This document shows positions 32,067 to 43,006 of a stretch of DNA of 64,000 nt, piece by piece. The DNA is from CAIMUS01 sp046347625 (GTDB lineage Bacteria; Pseudomonadota; Gammaproteobacteria; Competibacterales; Competibacteraceae): assembly GCA_046347625.1 (NCBI GenBank), contig JAXMFU010000010.1, forward strand, positions 14,954 to 78,953, read 5' to 3'. The notes below the pieces were generated by a model, which was given only the letters and a program-made list of their open reading frames with translations, was not told where the DNA came from and did no database searches. The position numbers were made by a program, and so were the translations under genes. The first letter of the stretch is position 1, and each line of letters begins with the position of its first letter.

Positions 32067-33509
32067 TTAGGGATAGCAATGCCGGGCGAGGGTTGCCAAT
32101 CGGACCGGGTCGGTCGCTGCTGTGGTGGTCGGCCGGTCCATATAAGGCAGCAACAGCGACCGTGCCTGGAGTTCGGTGTCCAGCGTGGCCAGCAAGACAA
32201 AAACTCCCCCGAGCTTGCGGTGCAGAAAAATAAACTCCTTGGGAGGCACTCGGAATGAGAAGGAAAGGCTCGCCTTGGAAGCCGCCAGCGCTACCCGCTG
32301 AGGCAGATCGGATTCCCCCCAGCGATATTCCCCCGCTGCATTGAATAACGGCGCCTCCGATTCCATCTTCGTAAAAGGCTCCATGATTAAGAAGCACATT
32401 TCCGCAAACCGCTCCAGTGCCGGCTGAGGCGCGTTGGCCGGCATAAAGTTCAGTTCCATCGCGGCCTGCCACAAGCGCTCTTTATCGTTCCAGAAGGCTC
32501 CCCTGACCATCTCATAATAGGCGAAGCGAAAGGTATCGGAAAACCGCCGCACCGCACCGAAATCCAGCAGGACAAGCTGATCCCGCTCACCGGCAGGATC
32601 GAGACGAAGCCGATAATTGCCGAAGTGAGGATCCGTTTGTACCTGATTCCACTTGAAAAATTCCCACAGAAACAGTTCCAGTGCCGCCGCGCCGAGGCGC
32701 TTACGCCGCACCTGGCTAAGCGCCCGGCTCTCGGGGCTATCTATATTAAGGCCGGGTTCGTAAGAGGTCGTCAGGACCCGCCCGGTCGAGTAGTCGGCAA
32801 CTGTCTCCGGCACCCGAAAACGGCTATCGTCCTGTAGCAACCGGCGAAAATAATCGGTGGTTTGCAATTCCTGGCGATAGTCGATTTCCCTGGCCAGCAT
32901 CTGTCTGACTTCCGCCAGCATCTCGTCCAAGTTGAAGCCGGCCGGCAGCACACGGGAAAACAGCAGCAACGTACTGATGGTGTTGAGATCGCTCTCGATA
33001 GATTCGGCGACGCCGGGGTACTGAATCTTGATACATAACTCTTTCCCATCACGGCGGCGACGCGCCCGATGTACCTGTCCCAGCGAAGCCGCTGCCAGAG
33101 GATTTGGATCGATCTCCAGTTCCGCCAGACACCGGCGACTCAACTCCTGTTCCAGAACCGGTTTCAAAGTCTCCCATTCGAGTGGTGGGCTGTTATCCTG
33201 CAGGGTGCGCAATACGGTGACCACTTCCGGTGGCAGCAGGAATTGGTCGCCGTACAGCGCCAGCATTTGCCCTACCTTCATGACGCTGCCTTTCAGACGG
33301 CCGAGCTCCTGCGCCAAAATTTGTGCCTGTTCAGTCAACAGTTGATGGTGCAACTCCTGCCGGCGTTCACCGCTCGCCAGCAAACTGCTTAACGAGTAGG
33401 AACCCAGGCTCACCCCGGCTTTCAAGCCTGCCCTGGCAAGGCTGATGCCACGCGCCAGGGGACCGGATTTTATGGATTTAATGGCTTTAGGCTGACCTTC
33501 TCTATGCAT
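32067..33509 (-). CDS. ABC1/UbiB-family atypical kinase (AarF-like)
   Basis: A 480-residue member of the ABC1 atypical kinase family. The KxGQ motif is GSVMKVGQMLA with K78. The Ala-rich nucleotide loop is AAASLGQVH at about 139-147. The catalytic part includes QTDPHFGNY and LLDFGAVR. UbiB supports ubiquinone synthesis; UbiB itself is about 540 residues with C-terminal membrane helices, which are not evident here. This is therefore a paralogue of unknown target rather than UbiB. The candidate small RNA at 33584 lies just upstream on the same strand. Confidence 0.87.
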   Translation of the reverse strand: MHREGQPKAIKSIKSGPLARGISLARAGLKAGVSLGSYSLSSLLASGERRQELHHQLLTEQAQILAQELGRLKGSVMKVGQMLALYGDQFLLPPEVVTVLRTLQDNSPPLEWETLKPVLEQELSRRCLAELEIDPNPLAAASLGQVHRARRRRDGKELCIKIQYPGVAESIESDLNTISTLLLFSRVLPAGFNLDEMLAEVRQMLAREIDYRQELQTTDYFRRLLQDDSRFRVPETVADYSTGRVLTTSYEPGLNIDSPESRALSQVRRKRLGAAALELFLWEFFKWNQVQTDPHFGNYRLRLDPAGERDQLVLLDFGAVRRFSDTFRFAYYEMVRGAFWNDKERLWQAAMELNFMPANAPQPALERFAEMCFLIMEPFTKMESEAPLFNAAGEYRWGESDLPQRVALAASKASLSFSFRVPPKEFIFLHRKLGGVFVLLATLDTELQARSLLLPYMDRPTTTAATDPVRLATLARHCYP

Positions 33510-33583
33510 TTGCCTGGACCGCTAATGAATTTAAAATAGTTTAATAACCGGAATTAGAGTATGCTATCTAGGAAAATTCAGCC

Positions 33584-33679
33584 AAAAAAAAAGACCGGGC
33601 AGTAGGAGGGAACCCGGTCAATAACCACCAAAGGAGGAGTCGTGCAACAGATCAAAGAGGAGGAAAAATCTGTGCACGG
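33584..33679 (-). ncRNA. Candidate small RNA with CCTCC loops (third copy of family)
   Basis: On the minus strand a TATAAT box (33690-33685) precedes an about 96-base unit with no reading frame. Reading 5' to 3' it has: a hairpin with stem GTGCACAGAT / ATCTGTTGCAC and loop TTTTTCCTCCTCTTTG; a linker ACTCCTCCTTTGGTGGTTATT; and a terminator stem GACCGGG / CCCGGTC with loop TTCCCTCCTACTG, followed by nine T. The linker core CCTCCTTTGGTGGT is the same as in the tandem pair at 44625 and 44819. Each loop exposes CCTCC, the complement of a Shine-Dalgarno sequence, suggesting translation control. The -35 box is weak. Confidence 0.7.
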
Positions 33680-33690
33680 TTCCTATTATA

Positions 33691-34050
33691 GAAATTCAAT
33701 TAGAGCAAACACACTAATCTTCCGGGCTTTGGCTCAGTCTCTACTATCTAATTTAAGACATTGATTTTATTAAATTATATTAATTTGAAGAAATCTTCCA
33801 AAATCCATGGGGCTACAGTTCCCAGCTTGGGCTTAGGCACTACCATTCATCCTGCCGGCAGGACGGAAGAGCTGCGGTTGGCCGGTATAGACCGCGATTG
33901 CCCACTTCGAACGCCCCTATGTAGACGTCAGTCACCACATCGGCCGGCATGGCGATGACTCTCACTCGATCCTGTTAGAGCTCGCCCTTTGTGGCCAACT
34001 CATAGGGTGGTTAAAGCATGGGCGGCTTGGTGTCTTAAAGGATTGTTTAC
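33691..34050. other. Non-coding stretch without recognised gene
   Basis: AT-rich to about 33800, then more balanced. Short frames occur but none has a ribosome site or recognisable product. I see no hairpin or repeat of note. Confidence 0.5.
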
Positions 34051-34078
34051 TTGCTTCAAACAGCCTTTGCCTTATAAT
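34051..34078 (+). promoter_or_regulatory. Sigma70-like promoter
   Basis: TTGCTT (34051-34056), 16-base spacer, TATAAT (34073-34078). Transcription would start near 34085, leaving a leader of about 49 bases before the ribbon-helix-helix gene. Confidence 0.55.
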
Positions 34079-34133
34079 ATCACTTGCGTATAGGCAATAG
34101 TCGTACTGCGTCCATCTACTGTATATACAAATT

Positions 34134-34316
34134 ATGGCCAAGAAAAAGAAAGTCGATAAGGATGACAAAGCCAAGCTGGTTGTCCGGATCGAAGCGGATC
34201 TGCGTGACAGGTTTGTGGAAGCTTGCCGAGAGCAGGATACCACCGCCTCCCGGGAGATCCGACGCTTTATTCGTGACTTTTTGGAAAAAGGGGTCAAGGT
34301 CAGTAAAGCCTCGTAA
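34134..34316 (+). CDS. Small ribbon-helix-helix protein
   Basis: A 60-residue protein: a Lys-rich start (MAKKKKVDKDDKAK), a strand LVVRIEADL, and helices DRFVEACREQDTTASREIRRF and RDFLEKG. The strand-helix-helix layout fits a CopG/Arc-type DNA-binding protein or antitoxin. No toxin gene follows; the next small gene does not resemble one. It may autoregulate or be a plasmid-derived leftover. Confidence 0.7.
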   Translation: MAKKKKVDKDDKAKLVVRIEADLRDRFVEACREQDTTASREIRRFIRDFLEKGVKVSKAS

Positions 34317-34402
34317 TCAAGAGGAATTTCAACCTTTATTAGGTTTCAGGTCGATCCTTAGTAACTGTTGTAGCTACCAGAGTGTTTTTAAGGAGTCATA
34401 CC

Positions 34403-34570
34403 ATGCCAGAACACCGCGACAATCATCTTCAGCCTCAGACCAAACTGGCCATCGCTAGCATGTATGCTTATTTCAGCGCCCACCGTCGTGGAGCGCCACG
34501 CCTGGAGCGAGAACGCCTGGAACAGGAGTGGCTGGATGCCATTCGTCGTTTGCGGCACCCGGTGCGCTAA
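34403..34570 (+). CDS. Small hypothetical protein
   Basis: A 55-residue frame from the ATG at 34403, with AAGGAG placed 8 bases upstream, a strong ribosome site. It is helical and Arg-rich (HRRGAPRLERERLEQEWLDAIRRL). No family recognised. A hairpin resembling a terminator follows 14 bases after the stop, so it is likely the last gene of a unit with the ribbon-helix-helix gene. Confidence 0.55.
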   Translation: MPEHRDNHLQPQTKLAIASMYAYFSAHRRGAPRLERERLEQEWLDAIRRLRHPVR

Positions 34571-34583
34571 TCATGATTCAACC

Positions 34584-34608
34584 GCCCAAACCCAAGATGG
34601 GTTTGGGC
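34584..34608 (+). terminator. Hairpin after small gene
   Basis: Perfect stem GCCCAAACCCA / TGGGTTTGGGC with a 3-base loop, but no T-run directly after it. It may end transcription inefficiently or protect the 3' end. Confidence 0.45.
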
Positions 34609-34784
34609 ATCGGCTTCTCGGTTTAGCCTGCTGTTCCTTCCTATCCTCATAAGAAATTCAAACCAATACAAAATACAGTACGTTTGCTCCTGGCCTTTTT
34701 TCTTAGCAAAGTTGTATACTACCGTCCTGCAAGCAAGTTAAATTTTTAACGGCAACGGTTCTAATAATAAGGCGGGTATGAATA

Positions 34785-35537
34785 ATGAAGATAGCGATAA
34801 AATTATTGCTGAGCATAGTCATTTTTGCAATTATGACGGCCGGCATCTATCTGTTTCTAGAATATAAATATGTTAAGAAGACAGAGCTAATAAAATTAGA
34901 AGATAGACTTGCCCTATTGCAGGAAGAACTCACTCGATCGCAGCATGATATATCCGAGAGGAACTCAAAAATTCTATTAAATATTAACGACTTATCTAAT
35001 AAGCTCGAATTGCTTCAAAACGCTTTCAACGCTTGGAAGGAAACCGAAAAATCGGCGTTGGAAAAAACCAACCAAACATTGGCATCCTTATGGCAGCAAA
35101 ACGATCAATTCTTTTCATCTGTGCAGATCGATATTAAAGAACTGAGAGAAACCTATTTAACTAAGAGCGAAGCGGTCAATTTTTTCCCTACCGCCATCGA
35201 TCTCGGTTCCCTACCCTCTGGAAAATCCAACATCCTGAGTTACAATATCCCCGACAAAATACCGGCTTCCGCCAGAGAGATCTTTATTTATGCCTATGTG
35301 GCGACCGACTTTGTCAAGGGCGGAGAGCAGGGTTTCAAGATTTCGGTCAAATTGGATGACTCCAGGGAGGCGGCATTCTATCTTTATACCCATACCGATA
35401 CCAAACCAGGCTGGGCCTACAATTCGGATAACGTGTGGCTCCCCATGCCGGCGGACCGGGAAATCAGGCTTCAGAGCCTGGGAGAACCGCTGTTCGGCAG
35501 TTGGGAAGGCGGCGTTAAAATTATTGCCTACCGCTAG
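34785..35537 (+). CDS. Hypothetical membrane-anchored coiled-coil protein
   Basis: A 250-residue protein I do not recognise. One N-terminal transmembrane segment (about 6-27, LLLSIVIFAIMTAGIYLFLEY) is followed by a long coiled coil (about 36-125) rich in Leu, Lys and Glu, then a beta-rich C-terminal domain (about 140-250) with AREIFIYAYVATDFVKGG and KISVKLDDSREAAFYLY. Most of the chain would be periplasmic. The layout (membrane anchor, coiled coil, beta domain) resembles the unknown protein at 12552, but the sequences do not obviously align. The gene is more AT-rich than its neighbours. Confidence 0.7.
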   Translation: MKIAIKLLLSIVIFAIMTAGIYLFLEYKYVKKTELIKLEDRLALLQEELTRSQHDISERNSKILLNINDLSNKLELLQNAFNAWKETEKSALEKTNQTLASLWQQNDQFFSSVQIDIKELRETYLTKSEAVNFFPTAIDLGSLPSGKSNILSYNIPDKIPASAREIFIYAYVATDFVKGGEQGFKISVKLDDSREAAFYLYTHTDTKPGWAYNSDNVWLPMPADREIRLQSLGEPLFGSWEGGVKIIAYR

Positions 35538-35566
35538 CGTAGCCAATCTTCGCGTTGGCGGCAGGG

Positions 35567-36325
35567 CTAAAAGCCCTGCCGTCCTGCCGCCCCCAATACC
35601 GTTTCGATCAGACGTTGTAACCGCTCATAGTGGCTGCCCTGCCAATAAATTTGCTGGCAGCCGGTACACCTCCAGAATTGATTGAAATAGCGTTGGGTGT
35701 CAGGCTCGAGCCGATCCAGAATTTGTTCCTTGGCAACCGGCAGCAGAAGGCTATTGCAGCGGGTACAGCGCTCAAAGGAACGAACTGAGCTGTAGAGATC
35801 GAAGCGAGCCAGGACCTCCTGTAGTTGCCGGCCGGGATCCGTCCCGCGAACGTAATAGCCATGAGTAATACTGCGGCGTTTCAGTAAACCTCTATCCCGA
35901 GTCAACAGGATGCGCCGCTGCGTACCCGCCAATCGTGCCAATTCAGCATCGTCATAATCGTTGCGATACAGGGTATCGAAGCCGAACAGGCGTAGATAAC
36001 GGGCCAACCTGCCCAAATGCACATCGAGGACAAAACGACTGGAACGCAAGGGTTTCGGTCGCAGCCGGAGCAGCGGCGTGATATCGAAAGCCTCGAACAT
36101 CGGATAAACACTGATTCGGTCGCCATCCCGGACGACATAGGAAAAATCCACGGATTGGCCGTTAACCAGGATCAGATCGACTTCCGGATGGGGCACACCC
36201 AAAGCCTCGATCATGTCCTTAATCGCATTGCGGCCGAAAAAGGTGTGCGGGAAATCGATCTTTTTTCTATTGGGTGGAAGGAAGTCGTTTAATTCCTCGT
36301 AAAAGCGAAATTGTGCTGTACCCAT
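35567..36325 (-). CDS. Mut7-C RNase-domain protein with ubiquitin-like N-terminus
   Basis: A 252-residue protein from the ATG at 36325 (MGTAQFRFYEELNDFLP). Residues 1-85 form the Mut7-C-associated ubiquitin-like domain. Residues 95-190 form a PIN-like nuclease domain: FVLDVHLGRLARYLRLFGFD with the first catalytic Asp, then DDAELA and LTRDRGLLKRR. Residues 200-240 form a zinc ribbon with CTRC and CTGC. Bacterial members are thought to be RNA-cleaving enzymes; targets are unknown. Confidence 0.9.
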   Translation of the reverse strand: MGTAQFRFYEELNDFLPPNRKKIDFPHTFFGRNAIKDMIEALGVPHPEVDLILVNGQSVDFSYVVRDGDRISVYPMFEAFDITPLLRLRPKPLRSSRFVLDVHLGRLARYLRLFGFDTLYRNDYDDAELARLAGTQRRILLTRDRGLLKRRSITHGYYVRGTDPGRQLQEVLARFDLYSSVRSFERCTRCNSLLLPVAKEQILDRLEPDTQRYFNQFWRCTGCQQIYWQGSHYERLQRLIETVLGAAGRQGF

Positions 36326-36516
36326 GGCGCAAGACAAATTCGGTGGCTGCTATATGATTTAATCCATATTTTCATCCATATTCTCCCTTTGTCAAAAATT
36401 CTTGTTCAGACCGGGTGTCCTCGGACGGGTGTAGGTACCGGAACGCCAGCATGGGGGGTTTGCTAAGGTCAGTTATTTTTGTTAAAAATAACAGCTTTGC
36501 AAGCGAGGATAACCTG

Positions 36517-36948
36517 ATGCTAAGCAGCAAGCTCGAGCGCGCCGTGGAATCGCAGCCGCCGGCACCCTTCGATGACCAAGAGTACATGAGTCCAGCCCAA
36601 GTGGAGTACTTTCGCAAGCTGCTCCTGGACTGGAAACATAATCTGTTGGAAGGGGTGGGCCGGACCGTCAACCATATGCAGGATGATTCGGCCAGCCATC
36701 CCGACCCCAATGATCGTGCCACCCAAGAAGAGGAATTCAGCTTGGAACTGCGTACGCGTGACCGGGAACGCAAACTCCTGAATAAAATCAATGCTACCCT
36801 GGCCCGTCTCGAAACCGGCGATTATGGTTACTGTGATGCCTGTGGCGTCGAAATCGGGCTACGCCGCCTCCAGGCTCGTCCTACTGCCACGCTCTGTATC
36901 GACTGTAAAACTCTACAGGAAATCAAAGAAAAACAAACCAGCCTGTAG
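36517..36948 (+). CDS. dksA: RNA polymerase-binding transcription factor DksA
   Basis: A 143-residue DksA that binds the secondary channel of RNA polymerase and works with ppGpp. I start at the ATG at 36517 (MLSSKLERAVES); the frame runs further up but without family similarity. The coiled coil carries the DPNDRATQEEE tip with the acidic residues used at the polymerase active site. The zinc finger is GYCDACGVEIGLRRL and CIDC, with four Cys as in canonical DksA. gluQ follows after 12 bases, a linkage conserved in gammaproteobacteria. Confidence 0.95.
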   Translation: MLSSKLERAVESQPPAPFDDQEYMSPAQVEYFRKLLLDWKHNLLEGVGRTVNHMQDDSASHPDPNDRATQEEEFSLELRTRDRERKLLNKINATLARLETGDYGYCDACGVEIGLRRLQARPTATLCIDCKTLQEIKEKQTSL

Positions 36949-36960
36949 GCCCCGACCCGG

Positions 36961-37956
36961 GTGTCAGTCGCTGTGCATGATGCCGCCTCACCGCTCGCCA
37001 CCGCTCCCGGCCGTCCTCCGCCGTGTGGCCGTTTTGCCCCTTCCCCCAGCGGTCCGCTGCACTTCGGCTCTCTCGTCGCCGCGTTAGGCAGCTTTCTGAT
37101 GGCCCGCAGTGAAGGCGGCCGCTGGTTGTTGCGGATCGAGGATATCGATACCTTGCGGGTGGTTCCCGGCGCGGCGGATGCCATTCTCCATACCCTGGAA
37201 GCGTTCGGTCTCTGCTGGGATGGCCCGGTGACATATCAAAGCCACCGCCTGCCGTATTATGAAGAGGCCCTGCGCCATCTTCTCGACGCCGGTCTGGCTT
37301 ATCCTTGCAGTTGTTCCCGCCAGGATGTCGCCCGCACGGCCACCAAACCCTTGGGTATGCTGGTCTATCCGGGTACCTGCCGGGACGGCCCGCGGCGTTC
37401 CGGCCAGCCGACCGCTATCCGGTTGCGGACCGATACAAGGATCATCTGCTTTCATGATCGGATTCAGGGGTCTTATTCGCAGTGCCTGGAAACCACCGTG
37501 GGTGATTTTGTGATCCGTAGGGCCGACGGCCTGTTCACTTATCAACTGGCGGTGGTTGTGGACGATGCCGCCCAGGGTGTTACCCAGATTGTACGTGGCA
37601 GCGATCTACTGGAGTCCACACCCCGGCAGATTTACCTGCAAAAATTATTGAGGTTACCGACTCCGAGTCACCACCATTTGCCAGTGGCGGTGGATGGTTT
37701 CGGTTATAAGCTCAGCAAACAGACCCGGGCGGAGCCGGTGGACTACCGACAACCGGCTCCAAGCCTGCTGGCGGCGCTGCGTTTCCTCGGTCAGAATCCA
37801 CCGCCGGAACTGGCCGACACCCGGTTGGACGAAATTTGGTCCTGGGCGCTGTCCAACTGGCGTCCCGAACGGATTCCGGCCCTGGCCACCCTCGGCTGGG
37901 CGCAGAAGCCAAGGTTGGAGTCCGCTCCCGCTACCGTCGTTACAAAGGACTTTTGA
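36961..37956 (+). CDS. gluQ: Glutamyl-Q tRNA(Asp) synthetase
   Basis: Attaches glutamate to queuosine in the anticodon of tRNA-Asp. It resembles the catalytic half of GluRS: FAPSPSGPLHFGSL with the HIGH-like motif, the LLRIEDIDTLR segment, CSCSRQDVA zinc-binding part and the KMSKS-like YKLSKQT. It lacks the anticodon-binding C-terminal domain, as expected (331 residues). The start is uncertain: GTG at 36961 or 36973, both before family similarity begins. Confidence 0.93.
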   Translation: MSVAVHDAASPLATAPGRPPPCGRFAPSPSGPLHFGSLVAALGSFLMARSEGGRWLLRIEDIDTLRVVPGAADAILHTLEAFGLCWDGPVTYQSHRLPYYEEALRHLLDAGLAYPCSCSRQDVARTATKPLGMLVYPGTCRDGPRRSGQPTAIRLRTDTRIICFHDRIQGSYSQCLETTVGDFVIRRADGLFTYQLAVVVDDAAQGVTQIVRGSDLLESTPRQIYLQKLLRLPTPSHHHLPVAVDGFGYKLSKQTRAEPVDYRQPAPSLLAALRFLGQNPPPELADTRLDEIWSWALSNWRPERIPALATLGWAQKPRLESAPATVVTKDF

Positions 37957-38097
37957 CTCTGACGGGATAAGCATGGGAAAATAGATTTTGTTTTCCGGTT
38001 GTTGCAGGGTTTAGACTCGATAGAGTCGTTTTCTTTCGTGTCACCCGGCAGCAAACGTTTCCAGCAACAAGTGGTAATAAACACCAGAGGAGCCAAA

Positions 38098-40035
<1,938 letters not shown>

Positions 40036-40050
40036 AGCATGACTCCCGCA

Positions 40051-40086
40051 TCCGGGCGCCTTCACGGGCGCCCGGATTTTTTTTTG
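40051..40086 (+). terminator. Rho-independent terminator of acs
   Basis: Stem TCCGGGCGCC / GGGCGCCCGGA around TTCAC, followed by ten T, 15 bases after the acs stop. Confidence 0.93.
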
Positions 40087-40206
40087 CCCGAAAAAGCCTG
40101 GAATCCTGGTGCGGCGGGTTGCATAACGGCGAATTAACGCTCAAATTATTAGCCTATAGCTTACCGCTCGACGCCGTGTTCAATTCAGCCGTGTAGGAGT
40201 TCTCTC

Positions 40207-40491
40207 ATGAGCGATTTAGATCCCATCGTAGGGAATTGGTATAAAAATGTAGAAGAAGAGACGGAATTTGAAGTGGTGGCGGTGGATGAAGACGCCCAGA
40301 CGGTGGAAATCCAGTACTTCGAAGGCGAAGTGGAAGAGATCGATCTGGATTCCTGGTATGAGATGGTGCTGGAGCCGATCGAAGCGCCGGAAGACTGGTC
40401 CGGCGCTTACGACCAGATGGAACCCGACGATCTGGGTTATGACACGACCGGCAATGAGAACAAGGAAGATCCCCTGAAAGATCTGTATTAA
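40207..40491 (+). CDS. Small acidic DUF6763-like protein
   Basis: A 94-residue, strongly acidic protein. The opening DPIVGNWYKN and the EFEVVAVDEDAQTVEIQYFE stretch, then EEIDLDSWYEM, match a small family of unknown function (DUF6763) found in gammaproteobacteria. A GGAG precedes the ATG. No neighbour explains its role. Confidence 0.75.
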   Translation: MSDLDPIVGNWYKNVEEETEFEVVAVDEDAQTVEIQYFEGEVEEIDLDSWYEMVLEPIEAPEDWSGAYDQMEPDDLGYDTTGNENKEDPLKDLY

Positions 40492-40578
40492 TTCCCAATA
40501 ATAGCGGCGCCGGCTACTCGGCTCAAGATGGGCACAGGCGGTTTTACCTTTTTCAGGGCGAGCCTTGGTGCTGTCCAG

Positions 40579-42858
40579 TCAGGAGCGTCGGGCCTTGGCA
40601 AAGGCTGCCGCCAGTGCGCTTTGGGCTTCGTCCTTCGGCGGGCGGGTTTGCCGGCGCTTTGTGGTATCCGGTTTGGGTCCGGGCGGTATCCGATCCCGAC
40701 TGTCATCGCCAAGCCGCAGGCTCAGGGCGATACGGCGGCGCTTGAGATCCACCGCCAGCACTTTGACCTTGACCACGGCCCCGGTTTTGACCACCGTGCG
40801 GGGATCCTTGATAAAGCGTTCGGACAACGCCGAAATATGCACCAGACCATCCTGATGCACGCCGATATCGACAAAGGCGCCGAAATGGGTGACATTGGTG
40901 ACCACGCCTTCCAGGATCATATCCGGTTTAAGATCTTCCAGGGTCTCAACCCCTTCCTTGAAGGTTGCGGTCCTGAATTCGGGACGCGGGTCACGACCGG
41001 GTTTTTCCAGTTCGGCCAGAATATCCCCGATCGTAGGCAGGCCGAAGCGGGCATCGATAAAGTCTCGTGGATCGAGAGTCTTTAACAGCGCTGTATTCCC
41101 CAACACGGCATCGATGCCGCGCCCGATGGATTGAAGAATGCGCTCCACCACCGGATAGGTTTCGGGATGCACCGCCGAACGATCCAGCGGATTGACGCCG
41201 CTCATAATCCGCAGAAAGCCGGCGGCCTGTTCGAAAGTCTTTTCCCCCAACCGCGGCACCTTGAGGAGCTCCTGCCGGCGGCTGAAAGCGCCATTGGCAT
41301 CCCGATAAGCGACAATCGCGCGTCCCAGGCCGCCGTTCAGTCCCGCCACCCGCGCCAGCAAGGGCGCCGATGCCGTATTGACATCGACGCCGACGGCGTT
41401 GACACAGTCTTCCACCACCGCCTCCAGCGCACGGGCCAGCTGCAGCGGGTTGACATCGTGCTGATATTGGCCGACACCGATCGCTTTGGGTTCGATCTTG
41501 ACCAGTTCCGCCAGCGGATCCTGCAATCGCCGGGCGATAGAGACAGCTCCCCGCAATGTTACATCCAGATCGGGAAACTCCCGGGCGGCCAACTCGGAAG
41601 CCGAATACACCGAGGCACCGGCCTCGGAGACCACCGCTTTCTGTAACCGCAGCTCCGGTTGCCGCTGGAGCAACTCGGTCACCAGGCGGTCGGTTTCCCG
41701 CGAGGCGGTCCCATTGCCGATACTGATCAGTTCCACCCCATGGCGTTGCGCCAGAATGGCCAGCGTTTGGATCGCTTCCTCCCAGCGCTTATGCGGAGCG
41801 TGCGGGTAGAGGGTCGCCGTTTCCAGCAGTTTGCCGGTCGCATCCACCACGGCCACCTTGACACCGGTGCGTAAGCCCGGGTCCAGGCCGATGACAGCAC
41901 GGGGACCGGCCGGCGCCGCCAACAGCAAATCCCGTAGATTATGGGCAAAGACCGGAATCGCTTCCGCTTCGGCGGTCTCCCGCAGCCGTTGCATCAATTC
42001 GCTTTCCAGGTGCGGGAAGATTTTTATTTTCCAGGCCCAGCGCACCGTTTCCAGTAGCCAGGCATCCGCCGTGCGGCCCCGATCGCAGATCGAAAACCGG
42101 CTGGCGACCAACCCCTCACAGGGGTCGGCGGTATTCTCCGCACCTACCGCCAGGCTTAACCGCAGGATGCCCTCATTGCGCCCGCGCAACAGGGCCAGGG
42201 CCCGATGCGAGGGAATCTTCTGGATCGCCTCGTCATAGTCGAAGTAATCGGAAAACTTGGCCCCTTCTTCGGCTTTATCCGCCAGCACCCTGGCCTGTAA
42301 TATCCCGTGTTCCCACAGATAAGCCCGCAGCCGGCCCAACAGTTCCGCCTCTTCGGCAAATTGCTCCATCAAGATCTGGCGGGCGCCTTCCAACGCCGCT
42401 TTGACGTCGTCGATCCCCTTGGCGGGATCGAGATAGGCTGCCGCTACTGCGGTTGGCGACTGCGAGGGATCTTGTAACAACGACTGCGCCAGCGGCTCGA
42501 GTCCTGCTTCCCTGGCGATCTGGGCCTTGCTACGGCGCTTGGGCTTATAGGGCAAATACAGATCTTCCAACCGGGCTTTGCTGTCGGCGGCCTCGATCGC
42601 CTGCTCCAGTTCCGGCGTCAGCTTGCCCTGTTCGCGAATACCGTTCAGGATGGTCCGGCGGCGCTCCTCCAATTCCCTTAAGTACCGCAGGCGCTCCTCC
42701 AAAAATCGTAACTGGACATCATCCAGGCCGCCGGTGACTTCCTTACGATAACGGGCGACAAAGGGTACAGTGGCGCCTTCATCCAATAGCTGGATCGCGG
42801 CCCGTACCTGCTGTTCCACTACGGCAAGTTCCTGGGCGATAGATTGCTCAATGTTCAT
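40579..42858 (-). CDS. tex: Tex-family transcription accessory protein
   Basis: A 759-residue Tex protein from the ATG at 42858. Order: helical N-terminal region, YqgF-like RNase H fold (about 325-455, VIGLDPGLRTGVKVAVVDA), helix-hairpin-helix pair (about 490-560), and a C-terminal S1 RNA-binding domain (about 640-710, GVVTNVTHFGAFVDIGVHQDG). A basic tail follows. Tex binds nucleic acids and RNA polymerase and affects expression of stress and virulence genes; its exact role is unsettled. Not in an operon here. Confidence 0.96.
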   Translation of the reverse strand: MNIEQSIAQELAVVEQQVRAAIQLLDEGATVPFVARYRKEVTGGLDDVQLRFLEERLRYLRELEERRRTILNGIREQGKLTPELEQAIEAADSKARLEDLYLPYKPKRRSKAQIAREAGLEPLAQSLLQDPSQSPTAVAAAYLDPAKGIDDVKAALEGARQILMEQFAEEAELLGRLRAYLWEHGILQARVLADKAEEGAKFSDYFDYDEAIQKIPSHRALALLRGRNEGILRLSLAVGAENTADPCEGLVASRFSICDRGRTADAWLLETVRWAWKIKIFPHLESELMQRLRETAEAEAIPVFAHNLRDLLLAAPAGPRAVIGLDPGLRTGVKVAVVDATGKLLETATLYPHAPHKRWEEAIQTLAILAQRHGVELISIGNGTASRETDRLVTELLQRQPELRLQKAVVSEAGASVYSASELAAREFPDLDVTLRGAVSIARRLQDPLAELVKIEPKAIGVGQYQHDVNPLQLARALEAVVEDCVNAVGVDVNTASAPLLARVAGLNGGLGRAIVAYRDANGAFSRRQELLKVPRLGEKTFEQAAGFLRIMSGVNPLDRSAVHPETYPVVERILQSIGRGIDAVLGNTALLKTLDPRDFIDARFGLPTIGDILAELEKPGRDPRPEFRTATFKEGVETLEDLKPDMILEGVVTNVTHFGAFVDIGVHQDGLVHISALSERFIKDPRTVVKTGAVVKVKVLAVDLKRRRIALSLRLGDDSRDRIPPGPKPDTTKRRQTRPPKDEAQSALAAAFAKARRS

Positions 42859-42878
42859 AGTCACAAGACTGCCAAACA

Positions 42879-42971
42879 GTAGGGTGCGTCCTACGCACCA
42901 TTTTTGCTGCCGGGAAAAAGGTCAGGGTGTATAGGACGCACCCTACAAAAGGTGTGTAGGACGCACCCTAC
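42879..42971. repeat. Palindromic repeat, GTAGGGTGC family, with extra unit
   Basis: GTAGGGTGCGTCCTACGCACC, then an inverted ATAGGACGCACCCTAC, then a further GTAGGACGCACCCTAC. Same family as at 31952. Between tex and rraA. Confidence 0.8.
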
Positions 42972-43006
42972 AATCTCGCATAGACTCCAAGATAGAAAAA
43001 TCTGCT

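Noticed and set aside
32067..33509. Ubiquinone biosynthesis protein UbiB itself
   Set aside because: About 60 residues shorter, without clear C-terminal membrane helices and without ubiE or ubiJ neighbours; kept as an ABC1 paralogue.
33584..33700. Plus-strand CsrB-like RNA with GGA loops
   Set aside because: On the plus strand the unit has no terminator, whereas on the minus strand it has a -10 box and a stem followed by nine T, and the tandem relatives confirm the C-rich strand.
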